From: JANNAV01 sp031384695
GTDB lineage: Bacteria; Pseudomonadota; Alphaproteobacteria; Rhodobacterales; Rhodobacteraceae
Direction: 5' to 3'
DNA: 36,411 nt
Assembly (NCBI GenBank): GCA_031384695.1
Contig: JANNAV010000041.1
Span: 1-36,411 of the forward strand
Shown here piece after piece: positions 24,961 to 32,108 of this stretch (position 1 is its first letter; every line of letters begins with the position of its first letter). The position numbers and the translations under genes are program-made. The notes below the pieces were generated by a model. The model saw nothing but the letters and a program-made list of their open reading frames with translations. It did no database searches and had not been told where the DNA came from.

Positions 24961-26031
24961 TTATGCGATCAGCAGATTGTCGATGATGTGTCCGTCGTTG
25001 TTGGTATCCACCACGCCCAACAGCCGGATGATATCGCCATCCCCCGCCAGCGTCAGTTGCCAGACACCGCCCACCATTGCGTCCGAAGCGATGCTTTCAG
25101 CACCGCCCGAAATCTCGATCACATCGATATGCGAACGGCGGTAATCGGTGATGGTCTCAGTATCGGCGCGCCCATCATCAAGATTAACGAACACAAATCT
25201 GTCGCCACCTTTGCCGCCGGTCAGCACATCATCCCCGCCGCCGCCCTTAAGCCGGTCAAAGCCGTGACCGCCCCGCAGGATATCCGCATCGGCACCGCCG
25301 GACAGATTGTCGTTGCCGGCACCACCGATCAGTATGTCGTCGCCGTCGCGGCCAAAGATCTGGTCGCCACCGGCATAACCCCGCAGCACATCACCGTCGT
25401 CGGTGCCTTCAATTTCGATCCGGACCAACTGTTCATATTCGCCGTCTGCATTGGTTGTCAGCACATTGCCGACGCCCGCCACGTAAAACTTGTTTTCCAC
25501 CGAAGCACCAAGCGGGTTGATATCGCGGGTTTTCAGGCCATCCTCGAACGAGCCATAGCTGACATGCACGGTTTCACTCAGCGACAGAACCTTCGCCCTG
25601 TCTTCGGCAACGCCGGGCGCGAACTCTTGCGCATAGGCATCGCCGACCATCGGATCGGCCAGCATGATGATGCCGGGAATGGCACCATCAATGCCTGCCT
25701 CCCAAGAGCCGGCGGTGCTGATCGGATCAGGGTTTCCGGGCTCGAAGGATTGCGTTGCCTCGCCAAAGTACCACACATTGCCGGCCAGATCTTGCGCGAA
25801 CCAGTCATAGGTATCTTCAACCACGATGCCGTTCACGCTTGCGATGTCATGCACCACCACGCAGGTCACGCCATTGATCACCGCCGTCTCGCGCAGGGTT
25901 TCAAACCGCACTTCTTCGCCGCCGCTTTGGTTTTCGTAGAAAAACGTGCTGCCGGGCCGCAGCGAAAAGAATGGGTTGTCGATTTTTGTGGTGAAGTTTG
26001 CGGGGTCTGGATTGAACACCGGAATTGTCAT
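24961..26031 (-). CDS. RTX calcium-binding protein with a widespread uncharacterised N-terminal domain
   Basis: The protein has 356 residues. Residues of about 1-205 resemble a domain of unknown function found in many bacterial secreted proteins (NPFFSLRPGSTFFYE, VEDTYDWFAQDLAGNVWYFGE, SWEAGIDGAIPGIIMLADP). Residues of about 215-285 hold nonapeptide RTX repeats (GGAGNDNLSGG, GGGGDDVLTGG), which bind calcium outside the cell. The C-terminal 70 residues, uncleaved and ending in LLIA, fit a type I secretion signal. There is no Sec signal peptide. I chose ATG 26031 for the GGAG seven bases upstream. Export by the ABC/MFP pair at 19517-23007 is inferred. The gene is divergent from the LuxR-type regulator. 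Confidence 0.86.
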   Translation of the reverse strand: MTIPVFNPDPANFTTKIDNPFFSLRPGSTFFYENQSGGEEVRFETLRETAVINGVTCVVVHDIASVNGIVVEDTYDWFAQDLAGNVWYFGEATQSFEPGNPDPISTAGSWEAGIDGAIPGIIMLADPMVGDAYAQEFAPGVAEDRAKVLSLSETVHVSYGSFEDGLKTRDINPLGASVENKFYVAGVGNVLTTNADGEYEQLVRIEIEGTDDGDVLRGYAGGDQIFGRDGDDILIGGAGNDNLSGGADADILRGGHGFDRLKGGGGDDVLTGGKGGDRFVFVNLDDGRADTETITDYRRSHIDVIEISGGAESIASDAMVGGVWQLTLAGDGDIIRLLGVVDTNNDGHIIDNLLIA

Positions 26032-26057
26032 TTGCCGTCTCCATGGGTTGAGTTGCA

Positions 26058-26213
26058 ATTCCCGGCGTCAATCGCAGGGCAAGATCATTCAGCCGGAAGC
26101 GGCGGCAGCGGTCTATCGGCTGCAAGGCGGATAGGGGCGCAAAACGCCGGTGGCGGCCGCCATCCGACAAATGGCTGATGGCCAAATTCCCGATTCAGGC
26201 GCAGACAGGGAAT
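26058..26213. promoter_or_regulatory. RTX / LuxR-type divergent region with ATTCCC half-sites
   Basis: ATTCCC at 26186-26191 faces GGGAAT at 26208-26213 with a 16-base spacer (22 bases centre to centre, two turns). A further ATTCCC lies at 26058-26063 near the RTX start. The pair sits about 20 bases before the LuxR-type gene, in position for autoregulation. It is a candidate only. Confidence 0.35.
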
Positions 26214-26233
26214 AACAACGTAGGATTTACGCC

Positions 26234-26800
26234 ATGCGCAACCGCATCTTCGGCTCGGTACTGTTGATTGTGCTCTTGGGCACGGCGGCTGCTTTGACCG
26301 CCGTCGATGCCGCGTTCGAGTTGAGCAGCACCCTGTTCGCGTCAACCGCGCTGGATTTCGTTGACCGGGTTATTACCATCGGTTCGGCGGTGCTATCGAC
26401 CATGCTGATCTTGCGCTATTCCCGGCTTGAGACCCGGACCGATGATCTTGAGGGCGTGGTTGGCCGCGCGGCGCAGGAAGGGCGGGTCTGGCGCGCCCAA
26501 AGCCGCCGCTTCATCGAAGGCTTGTCACGCTCCATTGATGCGCAATTCGAAAGTTGGGGGCTGACGCCAGCCGAGGCTGATGTTGCGGGCCTGTTGCTGA
26601 AAGGCGCCTCGTCGCGGGAAATTGCAATTCTGCGCCGCACCTCCGAGGCGACGATCCGCCAACAGGCGCAAAGCGTTTACCGCAAATCGGGCCTTGGCAG
26701 CCGGGTAGAGCTGTCGGCATATTTTCTCGAAGACCTGTTCACGTTGGGCGAAGCAAGCTTTGCCAACGCCCAATCCGCCGACGAGCGTTATGACGCCTGA
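26234..26800 (+). CDS. Membrane-anchored LuxR-type HTH regulator
   Basis: The protein has 188 residues. Two hydrophobic segments (about 6-28 and 44-61) are followed by a charged, probably coiled linker (62-100) and a GerE/LuxR helix-turn-helix (about 107-168). In the HTH, LTPAEADVAGLLLKGASSREIA matches the conserved E/A and GxSxxEIA positions. It lacks an autoinducer domain, receiver or PAS domain. The layout implies a DNA-binding domain tethered at the inner membrane, sensing an unknown membrane or envelope cue. AGGA precedes ATG 26234. It is divergent from the RTX gene and ends five bases before the convergent CRTAC1-type gene, so either neighbour may be a target. Confidence 0.8.
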   Translation: MRNRIFGSVLLIVLLGTAAALTAVDAAFELSSTLFASTALDFVDRVITIGSAVLSTMLILRYSRLETRTDDLEGVVGRAAQEGRVWRAQSRRFIEGLSRSIDAQFESWGLTPAEADVAGLLLKGASSREIAILRRTSEATIRQQAQSVYRKSGLGSRVELSAYFLEDLFTLGEASFANAQSADERYDA

Positions 26801-26805
26801 CCGGC

Positions 26806-28398
26806 TCAGTCCGGCGACCATGCCTTGGCAATCTGATCGCGTTCCAGAATATGAAACGTGTTCCGTGCAACGGGTTGCCAGGCGGAAATTTTCCCGTCCG
26901 GCCAGATAACCCGAACCTCCGCCTCTGCCGCAGCAGCCAATCCAAAGTGCCACCATCCGGCCTGCCCGCTGGCATGCCCGCCGCCCGAGGTTATTTCGCG
27001 CAGCATTACCAGATCGCCACTGTGCACTTCAATCCGGGCCCCCACCGCATCCCGGTTGGCACCCGGCTGCACCAACGCAATCTGCAGCCAGTTGCCCGCC
27101 CCCGCGGTGGTATTGCGCCAGATCTGCGCCGGTGAATTGCGGTTCACCACGACCAGATCCATCAAGCCATCCAGATTGAAATCCGCAAGCCCGGCGCCGC
27201 GCGCGGTTTGCATGCTGCTGACCCCGGCGACATCGCCCGCTTCGGAGAAGGTGCCGTCAGCACCCTGGATCAGCAGGTTGTTAGGGTCTTGCATCGCGAA
27301 ATCCGGCATCGCCCACACATTGCCTTTGGCCACGAAAAGATCGGCCCGCCCGTCATTGTTCACATCTTCGAATTGCGCATGCCAACCCGTGCTCGGCTTC
27401 ACCTCGCCGCCGGTATAGGGCCGGTGTGCGGTCACCCCCTTGGCAAACGCCACATCGGCAAAGCCGGGCTTCACGGCCTCGCCCGGAACTGGGGGAACCA
27501 GAGTTTGCAGCTTGTTGTCGGCCATGCTGGTCAGATAATAGTCTGGAAAACCGTCGGCGTTGATATCGGCGCTGGCAATGCCCATGCCCCATATCTTCAA
27601 CCGCTTCCAGCCTTCCGCTTCGGTGTATGGGGTGGGGGCCTCGCCGGGGTTCACGTGCCAAAGCTGCTCTTGCCCGCCCTTGTAATACTCGCGGTCGTTG
27701 GAAACCCGCAGCGACGGCGTCCCCGAACGGTTCCAGTCGGTGAACAGCATCGACAACGCACAATAGCTTGGTTTCAGCGGCATCGGCGGCGCAAACCGCT
27801 GGCCTTCGGGGCGGTGCAGCCAATTGTCGGTGCATGACCCCCAGGGAAAACTTTCCTCTCGCCGGTCGATGTAGTTGCCAATCGCGATGCTGGGCCAAAG
27901 CTGATCCCGTTCCCAGGTGGCGGCATAGGCGGTGGACCAGCCATCACCGCCGTCAAACCCCCAGGCCTCGTTGGCGCGTTCAAACCGGCAGTTTCCCAGC
28001 CCCCGCATCACCACATTTTCACCAACCCGCAACAGCACCAGATCCTGCACCCCGTCACTGTCGATATCCAGCGGATAGGCCCCCGAAACCTGATCCAGTT
28101 CCAGACCGCTGGCTTCGGCGGCAAAACTCAACGCGCCGCCGGTCGGGCTTTGATTGCGATAAAACATGGCCGGCGCTGTGCCCCCGGCGATCAGCAAATC
28201 GGGCCGCCGGTCGGCGTTGCAATCGAACACTGCAACCCCGCCGCCAACGATCTGCTCCCATTCACCGGAAAAAACCGCCGTCATACCGGCAGTGGCGCTT
28301 TCATCAGCAAAGCTGGGAATCAGCGCCGCCGTTTGGCCCAAAGCCAGAACCGGCAGAACGGCGCCTGCAACGGCAAGGCCGGAAAAAATGTGCTTCAT
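26806..28398 (-). CDS. CRTAC1-family FG-GAP/VCBS repeat protein with ASPIC/UnbV C-terminus
   Basis: The protein has 530 residues. The signal peptide (MKHIFSGLAVAGAVLPVLALG) is followed by FG-GAP/VCBS-type blades with calcium-binding-like loops: DCNADRRPDLL, DIDSDGVQDLV, DINADGFPDYY, DVNNDGRADLF, DFNLDGLMDLV. Residues of about 435-525 form the ASPIC/UnbV domain (GANRDAVGARIEVHSG, SGGGHASGQ, VRVIWPDGKIS). It is exported and likely folds as a beta-propeller; the biochemical role of bacterial CRTAC1 proteins is not established. ATG 28398 follows GAGGG and overlaps the haloperoxidase stop by four bases, so the two proteins are made from one message and probably act together in the periplasm or outside. 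Confidence 0.88.
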   Translation of the reverse strand: MKHIFSGLAVAGAVLPVLALGQTAALIPSFADESATAGMTAVFSGEWEQIVGGGVAVFDCNADRRPDLLIAGGTAPAMFYRNQSPTGGALSFAAEASGLELDQVSGAYPLDIDSDGVQDLVLLRVGENVVMRGLGNCRFERANEAWGFDGGDGWSTAYAATWERDQLWPSIAIGNYIDRREESFPWGSCTDNWLHRPEGQRFAPPMPLKPSYCALSMLFTDWNRSGTPSLRVSNDREYYKGGQEQLWHVNPGEAPTPYTEAEGWKRLKIWGMGIASADINADGFPDYYLTSMADNKLQTLVPPVPGEAVKPGFADVAFAKGVTAHRPYTGGEVKPSTGWHAQFEDVNNDGRADLFVAKGNVWAMPDFAMQDPNNLLIQGADGTFSEAGDVAGVSSMQTARGAGLADFNLDGLMDLVVVNRNSPAQIWRNTTAGAGNWLQIALVQPGANRDAVGARIEVHSGDLVMLREITSGGGHASGQAGWWHFGLAAAAEAEVRVIWPDGKISAWQPVARNTFHILERDQIAKAWSPD

Positions 28399-29723
28399 CC
28401 GACCCTCGTCTGCAATGCCGTTACCTTGGCGCCGATGCAACGGCCCTGATCCAGACCGCGTTCCACCGCCGCGCGGAAATGAATGCCGCCGTAAAGCCGC
28501 GAGATGCCAGCCTCTTCGGCCGCCAGCCAAAAGCTTCGGAATTCCCGTGCCGCCATCCCGTCATCCACGTGGGTGGCATCGCTGAAGGCAAAGTTCTCGC
28601 CGAAAACATGGGTCAGAACCATCGCCGCCGCCCCCGATTGGGTGCTGTGGCCGCTGGGATACTCGGGGAACGGCGGGGTGATCAGCAGCGCCTCCCACTT
28701 TTTGTCAAACACCCGGCGGATATAGGTCAGCGGGCGCAGCAGATCATGGTCGAACTTGGCACTCCAGCAGGCGATGAACGCATCGGCAACCGCGATACCC
28801 AGCAGCGCCAAGACCTCGACCGACCGGTCAAGCGGCACGGCATCGCGTTGGATGATCTGCATGGCGATGGAAATCCAGTGCCCGGGCGGTGTGGGGGACA
28901 GCATCGGGTCATCCGACCAAAAGCGCGCGATCTGCTTTTGATCATCGGTGAGGTTTTTCCTGATGGCCATCACCTCCGACGCTTCGAAGTAGAAGGCGGA
29001 TGCCGGGTCTTCGCTGTAATCGGGCGGCGGCGGCAAGGCGCAATCGGCCCCACTCTGCAATGCAAACGTCCGGTTGTTGCCCCAGTCCGGCAGCAGCGGC
29101 AATTGCTGTTGGCGGTTCAGGTTGGTGGGCACCCAATGCGCGGGCCCCTCCGTAAGGGCGTATTGGTAGGGGAACCCCATGTTCTCGATAACCGCGCCGC
29201 CATCGCTTTGCGCCCAGTCCAGAATGTGGCTGGCCAGCGCCACGCCAAAACCCTCGCTGCGCGCCACCGTGTCCTGCGGCACGGCTTTTGCGGCTTTTTC
29301 TTTCAGGCTCGCCGTCATCGCGGCCAAAGCCCGTTGGCCTGTCGGGCCGGTATTGGCGAACAGACCTGCCACCACATGCGCCAAAGCTGCATGTAAAACC
29401 ACGGCCTCGTCATAAATCAGTGCCGTGTCGCGCGAGGGAAGCGGTTTCAGGCCATTCAACTGGCCCGCCAAAGTGACAAGGCCGGTGTCCCCGCTGGCCA
29501 CCGATTCGTAGGCGGTAATGCCGATATAGGCAAATGCCCGGCTTGCCACGGGGGGCGAAAATGTTGCGGTGTGGCGCACCAGTTCCAGTACCAACCGATA
29601 CCAGTTGTGCAGGATTTCGCCCGGCACCTGCGGCGTGGTCAACGCGAAAGAGCCGGTGGTGAATGCAACACCCGCCGCAGCAGATATGGTGGTAATTGCC
29701 TGGCGCCGTGAGAAAACCTGCAT
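28395..29723 (-). CDS. Vanadium-dependent haloperoxidase-like PAP2 enzyme, Tat-exported
   Basis: The protein has 442 residues. The N-terminus SRRQAITTISAAAGVAF is a twin-arginine signal. The metal/phosphate pocket is recognisable: K323-x6-R330-P331 in KFDHDLLRP, P356-S-G-H359 in YPSGHSTQSG, and S408-R409-x5-H415 in SRLYGGIHF. These match the three vanadate-binding motifs shared by haloperoxidases and PAP2 phosphatases. The usual Asp four residues after the last His is Ala419 here. Such enzymes oxidise halides with hydrogen peroxide or cleave phosphoesters; which applies cannot be decided from sequence. I chose ATG 29723 (GGAG five bases before); ATG 29726 is directly adjacent. It is first in the operon with the CRTAC1-type gene. 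Confidence 0.86.
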   Translation of the reverse strand: MQVFSRRQAITTISAAAGVAFTTGSFALTTPQVPGEILHNWYRLVLELVRHTATFSPPVASRAFAYIGITAYESVASGDTGLVTLAGQLNGLKPLPSRDTALIYDEAVVLHAALAHVVAGLFANTGPTGQRALAAMTASLKEKAAKAVPQDTVARSEGFGVALASHILDWAQSDGGAVIENMGFPYQYALTEGPAHWVPTNLNRQQQLPLLPDWGNNRTFALQSGADCALPPPPDYSEDPASAFYFEASEVMAIRKNLTDDQKQIARFWSDDPMLSPTPPGHWISIAMQIIQRDAVPLDRSVEVLALLGIAVADAFIACWSAKFDHDLLRPLTYIRRVFDKKWEALLITPPFPEYPSGHSTQSGAAAMVLTHVFGENFAFSDATHVDDGMAAREFRSFWLAAEEAGISRLYGGIHFRAAVERGLDQGRCIGAKVTALQTRVG

Positions 29724-29737
29724 CATCGCTCCAAGTT

Positions 29738-29764
29738 GGCGCGCGCAAAATCGCCGCGCGCGCC
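29738..29764 (-). promoter_or_regulatory. GC-only hairpin in the haloperoxidase leader
   Basis: Perfect 9-bp arms (ggcgcgcgc / gcgcgcgcc) around a 9-base loop lie in the presumed leader. They end just before the ribosome site and about 15 bases from the start codon. On the minus strand, TTGTCT (29796-29791) and TATGAC (29774-29769), 16 bases apart, could be the promoter. The hairpin could modulate translation or protect the message. Confidence 0.4.
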
Positions 29765-29850
29765 GTCTGTCATAGCAAACCGAACGTATTAGACAAGAGA
29801 GTGCTGCTGTTTGGCCACAGCGCCCGTCGCGGCACTGGATGCAGAAATTG

Positions 29851-29880
29851 AAAAAGCCGCCAGTGGTTTCCCATGGCGGC
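29851..29880 (-). terminator. Rho-independent terminator after rpmJ
   Basis: On the minus strand a 7-bp stem (gccgcca / tggcggc) with an 11-base loop is followed by five T residues. It lies 24 bases beyond the rpmJ stop, so it ends the rpmJ transcript. Confidence 0.85.
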
Positions 29881-29903
29881 CGGTTCAAAGCGGTGCGGCG
29901 CAA

Positions 29904-30029
29904 TCAACCCTGACGGGCCTTATAGCGCTTTTGCGTCTTGTTGATCACATAGACGCGGCCTTTACGGCGCACGACCTGGCAATCGCGATGACGCGCCTTC
30001 AGCGAGCGGAGCGAGTTGGCAACCTTCAT
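29904..30029 (-). CDS. rpmJ: 50S ribosomal protein L36 (rpmJ, 41-residue form)
   Basis: The short frame starts at ATG 30029 and encodes 41 residues. It begins MKVANSLRSLKARHRDCQVV and continues RRKGRVYVINKTQKRYKARQG, which is the L36 family. Only one of the zinc-ribbon cysteines is present (Cys17), so this is the longer zinc-independent (C-) type common in proteobacteria. It is a small basic protein of the large ribosomal subunit. It lies 70 bases downstream of tRNA-Val on the same strand and has its own strong terminator. AAGGAAGAC upstream (minus strand) provides a good ribosome site. Confidence 0.95.
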   Translation of the reverse strand: MKVANSLRSLKARHRDCQVVRRKGRVYVINKTQKRYKARQG

Positions 30030-30076
30030 GGCTGTCTTCCTTGTCGCGGCGCGTCTTAGCGCCAGTTGAAACCCAT

Positions 30077-30092
30077 GCCCCTCGAAAGGGGC
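30077..30092 (-). terminator. Hairpin between tRNA-Val and rpmJ
   Basis: A perfect 6-bp stem (gcccct / aggggc) with a 4-base loop begins seven bases after the tRNA CCA end. No T run follows, so it may be a processing or partial termination signal before rpmJ rather than a full terminator. Confidence 0.35.
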
Positions 30093-30099
30093 GGTGAAA

Positions 30100-30174
30100 T
30101 GGTGGGCGGTACTGGGATCGAACCAGTGGCCACTACGATGTCAACGTAGTGCTCTACCGCTGAGCTAACCGCCC
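30100..30174 (-). tRNA. tRNA-Val (anticodon GAC)
   Basis: The minus strand folds into a complete cloverleaf. The acceptor stem GGGCGGT pairs with ACCGCCC, the D arm is GCTC...GAGC, and the anticodon stem CTACG/CGTAG surrounds the loop TTGACAT with anticodon GAC (valine, GUC). The T arm is ACTGG TTCGATC CCAGT. The discriminator A and CCA end are encoded. The body is 72 nt plus CCA. Confidence 0.96.
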
Positions 30175-30324
30175 ACACCACCTATGCATTTCCGCCAAAA
30201 CCCAAAGAAAAAGGCGCGGGCGGAACCGCGGCGGTCTGCGGCGGCTATAATGGAGGTCGCGCCGCTGTTCAAGGGGTATCCGCGCGCGCTTTTGCCGTTA
30301 TACTTGGGGGTGACAGGAGCATCC

Positions 30325-31188
30325 ATGCCGCCGGAAGTGTTTCGCATTACCCTGCCCGAACGGCAAGACACCTCGGTGATCTTTGCCTCGCCGCATTCCG
30401 GGCGGAACTATCCGGCAGCATTTCTGGCCCAGACCACACTGGATCGCAACGCCATCCGGTCATCGGAAGATGCCTATGTAGATCAGTTGTTTAGCGCCGC
30501 CCCCACTTGGGGTGCGCCGTTTCTGGCGGCGCTTGCACCAAGGGCTTTCATTGATCTGAACCGCGCCCCGGACGAGTTGGATCCGGCCGTGATTACCGGG
30601 ATCACCCGCGCGCCGCACAACCCGCGCGTCACGTCCGGGCTTGGCGTGATTCCCCGGGTGGTGGCGGGTGGCCGCGCCATCTACCAGAGCAAGCTTTCCC
30701 TTGCCGAGGCCGAGGCGCGCATCATCGGCTATTGGCACCCCTATCATCAGGCGCTGCGCGGCTTGATCGACGCCACGCATCTGCGGTTTGGCGAAGCCGT
30801 GCTGATTGATTGCCATTCGATGCCGCACGAGGCGATTGAAAACCATGCCCGCAATACCGCACCCGCGCCGGATGTGGTGCTGGGCGACAGGTTCGGCGCG
30901 GCGGCAAGCCGCGATGTGGTGGACCGGATCGAAGCCGCCTTTGCCAACGCCGGCCTGCGCGTGGCGCGCAACGCGCCCTTTGCCGGGGCGTTCATTGCGC
31001 AAAGCTATGGCCGCCCGTCGCGTCGGCAACATGTGGTGCAGATCGAGATCGACCGCAGGCTTTATCTTGAAGAGGCCAGCATCCGGCCCAACGCCGATTT
31101 TGCGGCGTTCCGGCGCTTGCTGGAAAGCGTCATTTGTCAGATTACCCAGATCGGGCGGCCCGATGCCGTGCCTTTGGCCGCAGAATAG
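30325..31188 (+). CDS. N-formylglutamate amidohydrolase family protein
   Basis: The protein has 287 residues. The family motifs SPHSGRNYP (zinc ligand His), DLNRAPDELDP and DCHSMPH are all present, as in HutG-type N-formylglutamate deformylases (PF05013). Members release formate from N-formylglutamate in histidine breakdown or act on related N-acyl amino acids. No other hut gene is in the window, so the histidine role is unproven. ATG 30325 has AGGAG five bases upstream. The frame runs open to 30184, but that extension overlaps the likely tRNA promoter and has no family match. An alpha/beta hydrolase gene follows after 40 bases, probably in the same transcript. Confidence 0.88.
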   Translation: MPPEVFRITLPERQDTSVIFASPHSGRNYPAAFLAQTTLDRNAIRSSEDAYVDQLFSAAPTWGAPFLAALAPRAFIDLNRAPDELDPAVITGITRAPHNPRVTSGLGVIPRVVAGGRAIYQSKLSLAEAEARIIGYWHPYHQALRGLIDATHLRFGEAVLIDCHSMPHEAIENHARNTAPAPDVVLGDRFGAAASRDVVDRIEAAFANAGLRVARNAPFAGAFIAQSYGRPSRRQHVVQIEIDRRLYLEEASIRPNADFAAFRRLLESVICQITQIGRPDAVPLAAE

Positions 31189-31228
31189 CCACAATCTCCC
31201 TTCGCCCGCCCCCCTCAAGGAGACCGTC

Positions 31229-32065
31229 ATGCGCCCATCTTGCCTGCTTTTCACCGCAGCCGTGCTTTTCGCCACGCCAATCCTGGCCGAAGACCGCTGG
31301 ATGACGGTTCCTGTTCCCGGCCCGATGCCCCCGGCCACCAGCACCGGCATGGCGCCAGTCAACGGGATCGAGATGTATTACGCCACCTACGGGGCTGGCG
31401 ATCCGGTGCTTCTGATCCATGGCGGGCTTGGCCATGCCGATATCTGGTCGGCGCAGGTGGTAGATCTGATGCGGGATCATCTGGTGATCGTCGCCGACAG
31501 CCGGGGTCACGGCCGTTCCAGCCGCACTGCCGAACCGTTCGGGTATGATCTGATGTCGCGGGATTACCTTGCTCTGCTGGATTTTCTGAAGATCGACAAG
31601 GTTGATCTGGTCGGATGGTCCGATGGCGGCATCATCGGCCTTGATATCGCGATGAGCCACCCGGAGCGGCTGGATCACCTTTTTGCCCAGGCGGCCAACA
31701 TCACCACCGATGGCGTTGATCCTGCGGTTGCCACCGATGCGGTTTTTGGTGCCTACATCACCAATATGGCCGCCGATTATGCCCGGATGTCACCCACCCC
31801 GACCGAATTTGATGGCTTCGTCGCCCAAATCTCCGAGATGTGGGCGACCCAACCGAACTGGACCGATGCGCAGGTGGCGGCGATCACAGTGCCGACAGCC
31901 GTGGTCGCGGGCGCCTATGACGAGGCGATCCTGCCCGCCCATACCGAAAAAATCGCAAGGCTGGTTCCCGGCGCAAAACTGGTGATCATGCCCGGCCTCA
32001 GCCACTTTGCGATGCTGCAGGCGCCGGACGAATACAACGCCGCCATCCGAGCGTTTATTGATTGA
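31229..32065 (+). CDS. Secreted alpha/beta-fold hydrolase
   Basis: The protein has 278 residues. The signal peptide (LLFTAAVLFATPILA) is followed by a classic alpha/beta hydrolase: oxyanion-hole HGGLGH, SRGHGRSS, the nucleophile elbow GWSDGG with Ser131, the acid in VAGAYDEAI, and catalytic His in GLSHFAM. It should hydrolyse an ester, lactone or similar substrate in the periplasm. The substrate cannot be read from the motifs. A near-perfect AAGGAG precedes ATG 31229. It lies 40 bases after the N-formylglutamate amidohydrolase gene and converges with dinB. Confidence 0.9.
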   Translation: MRPSCLLFTAAVLFATPILAEDRWMTVPVPGPMPPATSTGMAPVNGIEMYYATYGAGDPVLLIHGGLGHADIWSAQVVDLMRDHLVIVADSRGHGRSSRTAEPFGYDLMSRDYLALLDFLKIDKVDLVGWSDGGIIGLDIAMSHPERLDHLFAQAANITTDGVDPAVATDAVFGAYITNMAADYARMSPTPTEFDGFVAQISEMWATQPNWTDAQVAAITVPTAVVAGAYDEAILPAHTEKIARLVPGAKLVIMPGLSHFAMLQAPDEYNAAIRAFID

Positions 32066-32108
32066 AGCCGCATCATGACAGGCCAGCGGCCGGGAACACA
32101 CAATAGAA

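Noticed and set aside
30184..30324. Upstream extension of the N-formylglutamate amidohydrolase frame
   Set aside because: It runs into the tRNA upstream region, has no ribosome site, and ATG 30325 has an ideal AGGAG.
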